Position numbers and translations under genes: made by a program. Positions 24,686-33,306 of a stretch of 64,000 nucleotides of DNA are shown one piece after another. The notes under the pieces are model-generated. The model had not been told where the DNA came from, made no database searches, and was given only the letters and a program-made list of their open reading frames with translations. Each line of letters begins with the position of its first letter. The first letter of the stretch is position 1. This DNA comes from Albimonas sp963977235 (lineage in GTDB: Bacteria; Pseudomonadota; Alphaproteobacteria; Rhodobacterales; Rhodobacteraceae): NCBI RefSeq assembly GCF_963977235.1, contig NZ_CAXBOD010000009.1:1-64000 (forward strand). The letters are read 5' to 3'.

Positions 24686-26098
24686 TCAGCGCTTCTTGCG
24701 CTTCCCCTCATAGGGGTTCTCGCCCTTGCGCCAGGCAAGCCGGATCGGCGTGCCCTGCATCCCGAAGTCCCGCCGCAGCCCGTTCACCAGAAAGCGCTTG
24801 TAGCTGTCTGGCAGCACCTCGGGGCGCGAGCAGAAGGCGATGAAGGTCGGCGGCCGGGTCTTGGCCTGGGTCATGTAACGAAGCTTGATCCGTCGCCCGC
24901 CGGGCGCGGGCGGCGGGTGGGACGAGGTCATCTCGCCCAGCCACTGGTTCAGCTTGGCGGTCGAGATCCGCATCTCCCAGCGCGAGCGCGCCTTGAGGAT
25001 CGCCGCGCGCAGCCGCTCGAGCCCCTCGCCCGACAGGGCCGAGACCGGCACCACCGGCGTGCCCGAGAGCTGCGGCATCAGGCGCTGGAACTCGTCGGTC
25101 AGCAGTTTCAGCGCGCCCTGGCGGTCCTCGACCAGGTCCCACTTGTTGACCCCGATCACCACCGCGCGGCCCTCGCGCTCGGCAAGGTCCGCGATGCGCA
25201 GGTCCTGGGTCTCGAAGGGCTTGTCGGCGTCGACCAGCACCACCACGACCTCGGCGAACTTCACCGCCCGCAGACCGTCGGAGACCGAGAGCTTCTCGAG
25301 CTTCTCCTGCACGCGGGCCTTCTTGCGCATGCCGGCCGTGTCGAAGATCCGCATCCGCGACCCCGCCCAGTCGATCTCGACCGAGATCGCGTCGCGGGTG
25401 ATGCCGGCCTCGGGGCCGGTCAGCAGGCGGTCCTCGCCCAGGATCTTGTTGATCAGCGTCGACTTGCCGGCGTTCGGCCGGCCGACCACGGCGATCTGGA
25501 TGGGTTTCTCCGGGGCGCCGGGCTCGATCGCCTCGTCGTCCTCGTCGAACGCGCCGTCCTCGTCGATCTCGAGGTCCACGGCGCCGGCGGCGCGCTGGGC
25601 CTCGACCTCCTGCATCGCCTCCTGCAGGGCGGTGTAGAGGTCGCCCATGCCCTCGCCATGCTCGGCCGAGAGGGGGATCGGCTGTCCGAAGCCCAGGCTC
25701 CAGCCCTCCAGCGCCGCGTCCGCGCCCTGCCGGCCCTCGGCCTTGTTGACGCCCAGCAGCACGCGGGCGCCCTTGCGGCGCAGGATCTCGGCGAAGGTGG
25801 CGTCCTGGGGCAGCAGGCCCGCGCGCGCGTCGACCAGGAACAGCGAGGCGTCGGCCATGTCGACCGCCCGCTCGGTCAGCGCGCGCATGCGGCCGGGCAG
25901 CGACTCGGCGTCGGCCTCCTCGAGGCCGGCGGTGTCGATCACCATGAACTGCAGGTCGCCCAGCCGCGCCTCGGCCTCGCGCAGGTCGCGCGTGACGCCG
26001 GGCTGGTCGTCGACCAGCGCCAGGCGCTTGCCCACCAGGCGGTTGAACAGCGTCGACTTGCCCACGTTGGGCCGCCCGACGATCGCGAGCTTGAACAC
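24686..26098 (-). CDS. der: GTPase Der (EngA), ribosome assembly
   Basis: A 470-aa protein with two tandem GTPase domains: P-loops GRPNVGKST near residue 8 and GRPNAGKST near 208, each followed by a DTAG motif and an NK(A/W)D-type guanine specificity motif. A C-terminal KH-like domain ends in a basic KGENPYEGKRKKR tail. It is required for 50S subunit maturation. The start is GTG. It follows bamB after 69 bp, the conserved yfgM-bamB-der order. Confidence 0.97.
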   Translation of the reverse strand: MFKLAIVGRPNVGKSTLFNRLVGKRLALVDDQPGVTRDLREAEARLGDLQFMVIDTAGLEEADAESLPGRMRALTERAVDMADASLFLVDARAGLLPQDATFAEILRRKGARVLLGVNKAEGRQGADAALEGWSLGFGQPIPLSAEHGEGMGDLYTALQEAMQEVEAQRAAGAVDLEIDEDGAFDEDDEAIEPGAPEKPIQIAVVGRPNAGKSTLINKILGEDRLLTGPEAGITRDAISVEIDWAGSRMRIFDTAGMRKKARVQEKLEKLSVSDGLRAVKFAEVVVVLVDADKPFETQDLRIADLAEREGRAVVIGVNKWDLVEDRQGALKLLTDEFQRLMPQLSGTPVVPVSALSGEGLERLRAAILKARSRWEMRISTAKLNQWLGEMTSSHPPPAPGGRRIKLRYMTQAKTRPPTFIAFCSRPEVLPDSYKRFLVNGLRRDFGMQGTPIRLAWRKGENPYEGKRKKR

Positions 26099-26167
26099 CG
26101 CGTCACCATTCCGGCCGTCCCGGCCGGTCCAAAGAGAAATCCGGCCCGGTCCGATCCGGAGGGGCCC

Positions 26168-27463
26168 TCAACGATAGGCGAGCAGGTCGCCGTCGTCGGT
26201 CAGAACATACACGGTTCCGCCGGCCACCGCCGGCCCCGTGCGCGAGCCGCCGGGCATCTCGATCACCTGGCCCGGCGCGCCGGTCTGGGCGTCGAAGCTC
26301 AGCAGGCGCCCGTCGGACGAGGTCGCCAGCACCCGGTCCCCCGCCAGCACCGGACCGCCGTAGACGATGCCGGTCGCGGCGTCGTCGGGATCCTCGCGCG
26401 CGTCGAGCGGCGTGCGCCACAGCGTGGCGCCGGTCTGGATGTCGAGGCGCACGATCGCGGGCTGGGTGGTCACGGCATACAGCGTCTCGCCCGCCGCCCA
26501 CACCGGCGACAGGGATCCGAAGTCGCGCTGCCACACGCGCCGCCCGTTGCGCCCGTCGAACATCGCCAGCGCGCCGCCGGCGTTGCCCGCGATCACCAGC
26601 GGCCCCGGCGCCAGCACCGGGTCGGAGGTGATGTCGGAGAAGGCCGAGAGCCCCGAGGTCGAGCCCAGCGAGACCACCGTCGCCGTCCACACCCGGAACC
26701 CCGGGCCGGTGCGCACCAGCATCACCTCGCCCGAGCCGAAGGGCAGCACCGCCACGTCGGTGGCAAGCCCGGGCGCGGCCCCGCCGAGATTGCCGGCGTT
26801 GGGCAGGCCGGTCTCGATCTCCCAGCGTTTCTCGCCGGTGGCCGCATCGAAGCCCGCGGCGACGTCGGCGCGATTCACCGCCACCACCATGCCTCCGCGC
26901 GCGGTCGGCGCGGCGCGGTAGGGGGCCGACCCCTTCACCCGCCACAGCTCCTCGCCGCTGGCCGCGTCCAGCGCGGTCAGCTGGCCGAAGCCGTCGGTGA
27001 CGAAGAGCTTGCCGTCGGCGAAGGCGACGCCGCCGCCGTAGCCCACACGGGCGCGCTCGCCCTCGGGCGTCAGGTCCACGGACCATTTGTCGGCGCCCGC
27101 GGTGGTGAAGGCCTCGACCCCCGCCTCGCCGTCGCGCACGAAGACCGCGCCGTCGGCGATCACGGGCCCCGCCATCGGGATCCGCTCGTCCGCGCCGGCG
27201 CCGGCCGACACGCGCCAGGCCAGCGACAGCGAGGCCGGCGCCTCCAGCCGGCCGCCCGAGCGCTGGGCCCCGCCGCCGCGATGGGTCCAGTCGGGCGAAC
27301 CCTGCACCGCAGGCAGCGCCCGCGGCGTGGGCGTGGGCAGCGTGGGATCGGCCGCGGCGCGGATCGGGATCCGCTCTCCCGGCAGGCGGGGGTCGTCGTC
27401 GTCGGAACAGCCTGCGAGCGCCAGCGCCGCCGCAAGAGCCGTCAGCAGAACCGGCCGCATCAT
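26168..27463 (-). CDS. bamB: Outer membrane assembly lipoprotein BamB
   Basis: A 431-aa lipoprotein with signal peptide and lipobox LALAGC (lipidated Cys19), followed by an eight-bladed PQQ-like beta-propeller with recurring W/G-rich blade repeats. It is the BAM-complex scaffold for inserting beta-barrel proteins into the outer membrane. Its ATG overlaps the yfgM stop by 4 bp and der follows, giving the classic arrangement. Confidence 0.93.
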   Translation of the reverse strand: MMRPVLLTALAAALALAGCSDDDDPRLPGERIPIRAAADPTLPTPTPRALPAVQGSPDWTHRGGGAQRSGGRLEAPASLSLAWRVSAGAGADERIPMAGPVIADGAVFVRDGEAGVEAFTTAGADKWSVDLTPEGERARVGYGGGVAFADGKLFVTDGFGQLTALDAASGEELWRVKGSAPYRAAPTARGGMVVAVNRADVAAGFDAATGEKRWEIETGLPNAGNLGGAAPGLATDVAVLPFGSGEVMLVRTGPGFRVWTATVVSLGSTSGLSAFSDITSDPVLAPGPLVIAGNAGGALAMFDGRNGRRVWQRDFGSLSPVWAAGETLYAVTTQPAIVRLDIQTGATLWRTPLDAREDPDDAATGIVYGGPVLAGDRVLATSSDGRLLSFDAQTGAPGQVIEMPGGSRTGPAVAGGTVYVLTDDGDLLAYR

Positions 27464-28113
27464 CCCTCGCCTCCGCCCAGAAGCTGCTGGAGCTGGGTCA
27501 GCCGCTGCCCCAGCGAGGGGCTGAGCATCGGGTCGCCCAGCGCCGCGCTCACGTCCTCGCGCGCGCCGTCCCGGTCGCCGGCCTCGAGCCGGGCCACGGC
27601 GCGGGCCTCGAGCGCCAGCAGCCGGAAGGGCTCGCCCTCGGCCGCGTAGGCGGTCAGCGCGTCGGCGCGGGCGGCGGGGTCCAGGTCCTCGGCGCGCAGC
27701 AGCGCGGCCTTGAAGCCGGCGAGATCGCGGTAGAGCGGGTCGGCGGCGCCGTCGCTCTCGATCCCGTCGAGGACCTCGATGGCCGCGTCGCGCTCTCCGG
27801 CGTCCGCCAGGGCGCCGGCCTGCGAGAGTCGCGCGATGACCGCGGCGCCGGGGTCAAGCGCGGCGGCGCGGGTTCCGAAGGCCTCGGCCCGCTCGGAGGC
27901 GTCGGGGATGTCGGCGGCCTCGATCAGCCGGGCGCCGGCGGCGCGGGCCGAGGCGTCGTCCTGCTGGTCGAGCCAGGTGGCGACGCCCGCGCCGGCCACC
28001 GCCAGCACCACGACGCCGACGACCCAGGGGCCCCAGCGCCGCCAGGCCGTCAGCATCCGGTCGCGGCGAAGCTCTTGCGAGACCTCGTCGATGAAGGAGT
28101 CCCTGTCGGCCAC
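27460..28113 (-). CDS. YfgM-like tetratricopeptide membrane protein
   Basis: A 217-aa protein with a short cytosolic N-terminus (SFIDEVSQELRRDRM), one membrane helix at about 26-46 and a periplasmic Ala-rich helical repeat domain (TPR_21/YfgM type). In E. coli YfgM is a SecYEG-associated chaperone partner. The start is GTG at 28113 with AAGGG about 10 bases upstream. First gene of yfgM-bamB-der. Confidence 0.87.
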   Translation of the reverse strand: MADRDSFIDEVSQELRRDRMLTAWRRWGPWVVGVVVLAVAGAGVATWLDQQDDASARAAGARLIEAADIPDASERAEAFGTRAAALDPGAAVIARLSQAGALADAGERDAAIEVLDGIESDGAADPLYRDLAGFKAALLRAEDLDPAARADALTAYAAEGEPFRLLALEARAVARLEAGDRDGAREDVSAALGDPMLSPSLGQRLTQLQQLLGGGEG

Positions 28114-28358
28114 GTATCGGATCCCTTGTCGTTTCGCGCGCCCCCGTGGAGCGGTTCCCCACCCAGAGGGGCGGAGCCGTCCCCGCTCGCCCGAGGGCAT
28201 CGTGTCGTCGCCCCTGCGGGCGCGTCGGTTCGCGCCGGCGGCGCGGCGCGGCGGCCTTCGCCGCTGCGTCAGCCCCCTCCGGGCGTCGTGTCGCGTGGCC
28301 GGAGCGGCGCCTCGCGGCGGTTTTTCCGCCTTTCCGCGATCCGTTGAACGCGGTTTTG

Positions 28359-28387
28359 CGTATAGATGTCGATCCGATGCGGCGCAA
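28359..28387 (-). promoter_or_regulatory. Probable promoter of yfgM-bamB-der
   Basis: On the minus strand TTGCGC (plus 28382-28387) and TATACG (plus 28359-28364) lie 17 bp apart in the only AT-richer part of the gap. The implied leader before yfgM is about 240 nt. Confidence 0.5.
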
Positions 28388-28480
28388 GGTTGCGCGAAGT
28401 TTACGTGCGCGCCATCTAGGCCGACGGATCGAGTCGCCTGCGGCGTGAGAGGGGGGGCCTCCACGGCCCTGTGTTGAGGG

Positions 28481-28576
28481 GCCGGCAGCCGCCGGCAGGG
28501 TCAGTCGCCGGCGCTCGCCGGCAATGGCAAATCGCCGGCAGCCGCCGGCAAGGATCGAGAGCCGGCGCCCGCCGGC
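28481..28576. repeat. Four tandem GCCGGC-N4-GCCGGC hairpins
   Basis: Units at 28481-28496, 28507-28522, 28534-28549 and 28561-28576. Each is GCCGGC, four bases, GCCGGC, so each can fold into a 6-bp all-GC stem with a tetraloop; spacers are 10 or 11 bases (AGGGTCAGTC, AATGGCAAATC, AAGGATCGAGA). The array ends 18 bp before the ATG of the efflux adaptor gene. The rest of the 481-bp gap holds the yfgM promoter and no gene. Confidence 0.9.
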
Positions 28577-28594
28577 GGACGAAAGGCGTCTTTG

Positions 28595-29689
28595 ATGAGA
28601 CTGGTTCCCGTTCTGATGGCGCTGGCCGTCTGCGTCGGGCTTTGGTTCTGGATCGTGCCCGCCAGCGGCCAGCAGGTCGCCGCCGTGGACGCGCCCGCCG
28701 CAGGCGTCGACCGCAACGCCCAGGCGCCCGCGGTGAAGGTCGTGGCCTTCGCCAGCCAGGCCGAAGCGGTGCGCAACGCCATCGTCCTGCGCGGCCGAAC
28801 CGAGGCCCACCGCCTGGTCGAGGTGAAGGCCGAAACCGCGGGCCTTGTGGTCTCCGATCCGCTGCGCGCCGGCGCCCATGTCACGGTCGGCGAGGTGCTC
28901 TGCCGGCTCGATTCCGGCTCGCGCGAGGCGCAGCTCGCCGAAATGCAGGCCAGGCTGGGCCAGGCCGAGGCCGACGCCGAGGCCGCCGAGACCCTCGCCC
29001 AGCGCGGCCTGACCGCCGAGAACACCGCCAAGGCCCGCCGCGCCGCGCTCGAGGCCGCGCGCGCCGCGGTCCGCGTCATCCAGCTCGACATCGAGCGGCT
29101 GGAGCTCGCCGCCCCGTTCTCGGGCGTGCTCGAGACGGATTCGGCCGAGATCGGCTCCCTCGTGCGCACCGGCGACGTCTGCGCCACGATCATCTCGCTC
29201 GACCCGATCAAGGTCGTGGGCTTCGTGCCTGAATCCGAGGTCGACCAGCTGGCGCCCGGGATGCCCGCCCACGCGCGCCTGGTGGGCGGCCGCACCATCG
29301 CCGGCCAGGTGGCCTTCGTCTCGCGCTCGGCCGACGAGACCACGCGCACCTTCCGCGTCGAGGTCGAGGCCGCCAACGCCGACGAGAGCGTTCGCGACGG
29401 CGTCACCGCCGAGATCCTGATCCCCGTGGCCTCCGACGAGGCTCACCTCGTCCCGCAGTCGGCGCTGACGCTCGACGACTCGGGCGTGCTGGGCGTGCGC
29501 GCCGTGGTCGAGGGCGCCGAGGGGCCCGAGGCGAAGTTCCTGGGCGCCGAGATCCTGCGCGAGGACCAGGACGGCATCTGGCTGACCGGCCTGCCCGCGG
29601 AAACCGCGGTCATCTACGTGGGCCAGGAGTTCGTGGCCGACGGCCGCGCGCTGGAGGTCACGTGGAAGGACTGGAAGGGCGCGCAATGA
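28595..29689 (+). CDS. RND efflux periplasmic adaptor (HlyD/AcrA family)
   Basis: A 364-aa membrane-fusion protein. An N-terminal hydrophobic segment anchors or exports it, followed by the lipoyl half-motif VEVKAETAGLV, an Ala-rich coiled-coil hairpin (about residues 105-160), the second lipoyl half LELAAPFSGVL and beta-barrel domains. It links the inner-membrane pump to an outer-membrane channel. ATG at 28595 is preferred to the adjacent TTG; AAAGG is upstream. The pump gene follows after 88 bp. tolC at 50948-52363 could provide the channel. Confidence 0.92.
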   Translation: MRLVPVLMALAVCVGLWFWIVPASGQQVAAVDAPAAGVDRNAQAPAVKVVAFASQAEAVRNAIVLRGRTEAHRLVEVKAETAGLVVSDPLRAGAHVTVGEVLCRLDSGSREAQLAEMQARLGQAEADAEAAETLAQRGLTAENTAKARRAALEAARAAVRVIQLDIERLELAAPFSGVLETDSAEIGSLVRTGDVCATIISLDPIKVVGFVPESEVDQLAPGMPAHARLVGGRTIAGQVAFVSRSADETTRTFRVEVEAANADESVRDGVTAEILIPVASDEAHLVPQSALTLDDSGVLGVRAVVEGAEGPEAKFLGAEILREDQDGIWLTGLPAETAVIYVGQEFVADGRALEVTWKDWKGAQ

Positions 29690-29777
29690 CCCGACCCGCA
29701 GCCGGCCTCCCGTCTGGCCCCGTTTCGGCCACCGCTTCGCGCCTCGCGCTCGATTTCAGCATGAACGGATCTTCCGC

Positions 29778-32700
29778 ATGACCGGCATGATCGACTGGGC
29801 CGCGGCCCGGGCGCGAATGATCTTCGCCTTCATCCTGCTGACCATCGGGGCAGGCTCGCTCGCCTATGTCGGCCTGCCCAAGGAGGGCGAGCCGGACATC
29901 GACATCCCGATGGTGTTCATCTCGGCCCCCTTCCCCGGCATCACCGCCGAGGACAGCGAACGCCTGATGGTCAAGCCGCTCGAGCAGGAGCTGCGCTCGA
30001 TCGACGGGCTCGACAAGATGACCTCCTTCGCCTCGGAGGGCTACGCGGGCCTGCTGCTGCAGTTCGAGTTCGGCTGGGACAAGACCGCCACCATGGCCAG
30101 CGTCCGCGAGGCCGTGGACACCGCCAAGGTCGAGTTCCCCGCCGGCGCCGAAGAGCCCGAGGTCGACGAGTTCAACTTCTCGGAATTCCCGATCCTGGTG
30201 GTGGCGTTGTCGGGCGACGTGCCCGAGCGCACGTTGCTCAAGGTCTCCAAGGACCTGCAGCTGCGCCTCGAGGGCCTGCCCGAGGTGCTCGAGGCCGGGC
30301 TCGCCGGTCACCGCGAGGAGATGCTCGAGGTGGTCATCGACCCCCTCAAGCTCGAGGCCTACGACGTCACCGGCCAGGAGCTGGTGCAGGTGGTGGTCAA
30401 CAACAACGCCCTGGTCGCCGCCGGCGCGGTCGAGAGCGGCTCGGGCCAGTATTCGGTGAAGCTGCCGGGCTCGTTCGAGGACGCCTCGGACGTCTACAAC
30501 CTGCCGGTGAAGGTCAACGGCGACCGCATCGTCACCATGGGCGACATCGCCGACATCCGCCTGACCTTCGAGGACGCGCGGGGCACCGCGCGCTACAACG
30601 GTCACCCCACGGTCGCCCTGCAGGTGGTCAAGCGCAAGGGCATGCCGGTGATCGACACCGTCGACGCGGTGAAGGCCGAGCTCGAGCTCGCCCGCGCCGA
30701 GTGGCCCGAGCCGCTGCGCGAGGCCGTCTCGATCAACTACGCGATGGACGAATCCACCCAGGTGGCCGGGATGGTCAGCCAGCTCGAGGGGTCCGTCCTG
30801 ACCGCCATCGCGCTGGTGATGATCGTGGTGCTGGCGAGCCTGGGGGTGCGCTCGGCGCTGCTGGTTGGGTTCTCGATCCCGACCTCGTTCATGCTGTGCT
30901 TCGGGCTGCTGGCCGTGTTCGGCATGTCGATCACCAACATCGTGATGTTCGGCCTGATCCTGGCGGTCGGCATGCTGGTGGACGGCGCCATCGTGGTGGT
31001 GGAATACGCCGACCAGCGGATCCAGGAGGGCTCGGGCCCGATGACCGCCTATGTCGAGGCGGCCAAGCGGATGTTCTGGCCCATCGTCTCCTCGACCGCG
31101 ACGACGCTGTGCGCCTTCCTGCCGATGCTGTTCTGGCCCGGGATCCCGGGCGAATTCATGGGCAACCTGCCGGTCACGCTGATCTTCGTGCTGTCCGCCA
31201 GCCTGGTGGTGGCGCTGATCTACCTGCCCATCGTGGGCGGCGTCGCGGGCCGGGTGACCCGCACGCTCGAGCGTCGCTCGACCGCGATGCAGGCGCGCTG
31301 GTCGCGCCCGGCGCGCGTCGTGCGCTTTGCGGTCATGGCGCTGCTGACCGCCGGCGCGGCCTTCATGATGATCGAGGCGCCGGAGACCTCCGCCCGGATC
31401 CTGTTCGCCGCCCTTCTGGTCCTGTTCTGGCTCGAGCTTTCGGCCGTGGCGGGATCGTTCCGCGAGCATGGCCTGCCGCCGCCCGCGCGCGCGGGCTACC
31501 GGCGCACGCCCTTCGGGCGGATCATCCGCTTCCTGACCGGCAACCCGGTGATGCCGTTCGTGGCTATCGGCTCGTCGCTCGCGGCGGTCTTCTTCGTGAT
31601 GGGCGTGTGGTATCCCGCCAACCAGCTGGGCACCGAGTTCTTCGTGAAGACCGAGCCCGAGCGCGCCGTGATCTATGTGCGCGCGCGCGGCAACCTCTCG
31701 CTCTCGGAGCGCGACCGCCTGCTGCAGGCGGTCGAGGAGATCGTCCTCGACATCGACGGCGTGCAGTCGGTCTTCGCCTTCGCCGGCGACGGCGGGCTGA
31801 ACGACCGCGGCGGCAACGCCCCCAAGGACGCGGTCGGCCGCATCCAGCTCGAGCTGTCGCCCTGGGGGACGCGGCCCTCGGGCGACGCGGTGCTGGCCAC
31901 CATCGAGGAGGCCATCGCCGCCTATCCCGGCGTGATCTCCGAGGTCGCCCAGGCGCAGGAGGGGCCCCAGCAGGGCAAGCCGATCCAGCTGCGCCTGCAG
32001 GGCGACGACTGGCAGGAGCTTCAGGACGCCGCCGCCATCGCCCGCGATCACTTCGCCGAGATGGAGGGCCTGGCCGAGGTCGAGGACACCCGCCCCCTGC
32101 CCGGCATCGACTGGGCGCTGGACGTGGACGTGGCCCAGGCCGGGCGCTTCGGCGCGGACGTCTCCCAGATCGGCCCGATGGTCAGCCTGATCACGCGCGG
32201 CATCCTGCTCGACGAGATGCGCCCCGACAACTCGGACGAGGAGATCGAGATCCGGGTGCGCTACCCGCAGGAGCATCGGGTGATCTCGACGCTCGACACC
32301 ATGCGCATCCGCACCTCCTCGGGGCTGGTGCCGCTCGAGAACTTCGTCGAGCGCGAGCCGGTCAAGAAGCTGGGCGAGATCAACCGCTTCAACGGAACCC
32401 GTTTCTTCGACGTGAAGGCGGGCGTGGACGAGGGCGTGAACGCCAACGACAAGATTGCGCAGATCCAGCAATGGATCGAGGCCGAGACCCCGTTCCCCGC
32501 CTCGGTCGAGTGGTCCTTCACCGGCGACCAGGAGGAGCAGGCCGAGTCCCAGGACTTCCTGATGAAGGCCTTCGCCGGCGCGCTTGGGCTGATGTTCGTG
32601 ATCCTGCTGGCGCAGTTCAACTCGTTCTACAATTCGGCGCTGGTGCTCTCGGCGGTGGTGATGTCGGTGGCGGGCGTGCTGGTGGGCATGGTGATCATGC

Positions 32701-33257
32701 AGCAGCCGTTCTCGATCATCATGACCGGCACCGGCATCGTGGCGCTGGCGGGCATCGTGGTGAACAACAACATCGTGCTGATCGACACCTACCAGGAGTT
32801 CCGCCGCCAGATGCCCGAGCTCGAGGCGATCACCCGCACCGCCGAGGCGCGCATCCGCCCGGTGCTGCTGACCACGATCACCACCATGGCCGGCCTCGCG
32901 CCGATGATGTTCGGCATCTCGGTCGACTTCTTCGGGGGCGGCTACACGGTCGACGCGCCCTCGGCGCTGTGGTGGAAGCAGCTCTCGACCGCGGTGGTCT
33001 TCGGGCTGGGCTCGGCGACGGTGCTGACGCTGATCGTGACGCCTTCGGCGCTGGCGGCGCGGATCTGGATCGGGATCGGCGTCTCCCGGGCGCTGACCTG
33101 GTCGCAGGACGCCCGCGAGGGTCTGCGTCTGAAGCGCGAGGCCGGGCGCACCGCGCCCGCCGACCTGCTCTGGACCGGGGCCGCTCCGGTCCCCGCCGGC
33201 CAGCGCAGCCTCAACCTGTTCGAGGAGCCCCCCGCGTCCTCCCAGGCCGCGGAATGA
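29778..33257 (+). CDS. RND efflux pump inner-membrane permease
   Basis: A 1159-aa trimeric proton-driven exporter of the AcrB/HAE-1 superfamily, with 12 membrane helices and two large periplasmic loops. The helix-4 motif reads GMLVDGAIVVVEY, keeping the first Asp of the AcrB DD pair but with Gly at the second. The helix-10 segment GIVVNNNIVLIDTY has Asn where AcrB has its relay Lys, so the proton path differs from AcrB. About 100 extra residues, partly between helices near 490-570 and at the C-terminus, make it longer than AcrB (1049). Substrates unknown. Confidence 0.92.
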   Translation: MTGMIDWAAARARMIFAFILLTIGAGSLAYVGLPKEGEPDIDIPMVFISAPFPGITAEDSERLMVKPLEQELRSIDGLDKMTSFASEGYAGLLLQFEFGWDKTATMASVREAVDTAKVEFPAGAEEPEVDEFNFSEFPILVVALSGDVPERTLLKVSKDLQLRLEGLPEVLEAGLAGHREEMLEVVIDPLKLEAYDVTGQELVQVVVNNNALVAAGAVESGSGQYSVKLPGSFEDASDVYNLPVKVNGDRIVTMGDIADIRLTFEDARGTARYNGHPTVALQVVKRKGMPVIDTVDAVKAELELARAEWPEPLREAVSINYAMDESTQVAGMVSQLEGSVLTAIALVMIVVLASLGVRSALLVGFSIPTSFMLCFGLLAVFGMSITNIVMFGLILAVGMLVDGAIVVVEYADQRIQEGSGPMTAYVEAAKRMFWPIVSSTATTLCAFLPMLFWPGIPGEFMGNLPVTLIFVLSASLVVALIYLPIVGGVAGRVTRTLERRSTAMQARWSRPARVVRFAVMALLTAGAAFMMIEAPETSARILFAALLVLFWLELSAVAGSFREHGLPPPARAGYRRTPFGRIIRFLTGNPVMPFVAIGSSLAAVFFVMGVWYPANQLGTEFFVKTEPERAVIYVRARGNLSLSERDRLLQAVEEIVLDIDGVQSVFAFAGDGGLNDRGGNAPKDAVGRIQLELSPWGTRPSGDAVLATIEEAIAAYPGVISEVAQAQEGPQQGKPIQLRLQGDDWQELQDAAAIARDHFAEMEGLAEVEDTRPLPGIDWALDVDVAQAGRFGADVSQIGPMVSLITRGILLDEMRPDNSDEEIEIRVRYPQEHRVISTLDTMRIRTSSGLVPLENFVEREPVKKLGEINRFNGTRFFDVKAGVDEGVNANDKIAQIQQWIEAETPFPASVEWSFTGDQEEQAESQDFLMKAFAGALGLMFVILLAQFNSFYNSALVLSAVVMSVAGVLVGMVIMQQPFSIIMTGTGIVALAGIVVNNNIVLIDTYQEFRRQMPELEAITRTAEARIRPVLLTTITTMAGLAPMMFGISVDFFGGGYTVDAPSALWWKQLSTAVVFGLGSATVLTLIVTPSALAARIWIGIGVSRALTWSQDAREGLRLKREAGRTAPADLLWTGAAPVPAGQRSLNLFEEPPASSQAAE

Positions 33258-33263
33258 GGCGAC

Positions 33264-33293
33264 CGCCGCGCCGGCTGTTTCCGGCGCGGCGGC
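33264..33293. terminator. Bidirectional hairpin between convergent genes
   Basis: CCGCCGCGCCGG (33264-33275) and CCGGCGCGGCGG (33282-33293) form a perfect 12-bp stem with loop CTGTTT. It sits between the stops of the RND pump and the lipoprotein gene. No T-tract follows on either side, so termination strength is uncertain. Confidence 0.65.
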
Positions 33294-33306
33294 CGCCCGC
33301 GCGGGG

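Noticed and set aside
28481..28576. CRISPR-like or attC-like array
   Set aside because: Spacers are only 10-11 bases and the repeated unit is a simple palindrome; no cas, integrase or cassette genes nearby.
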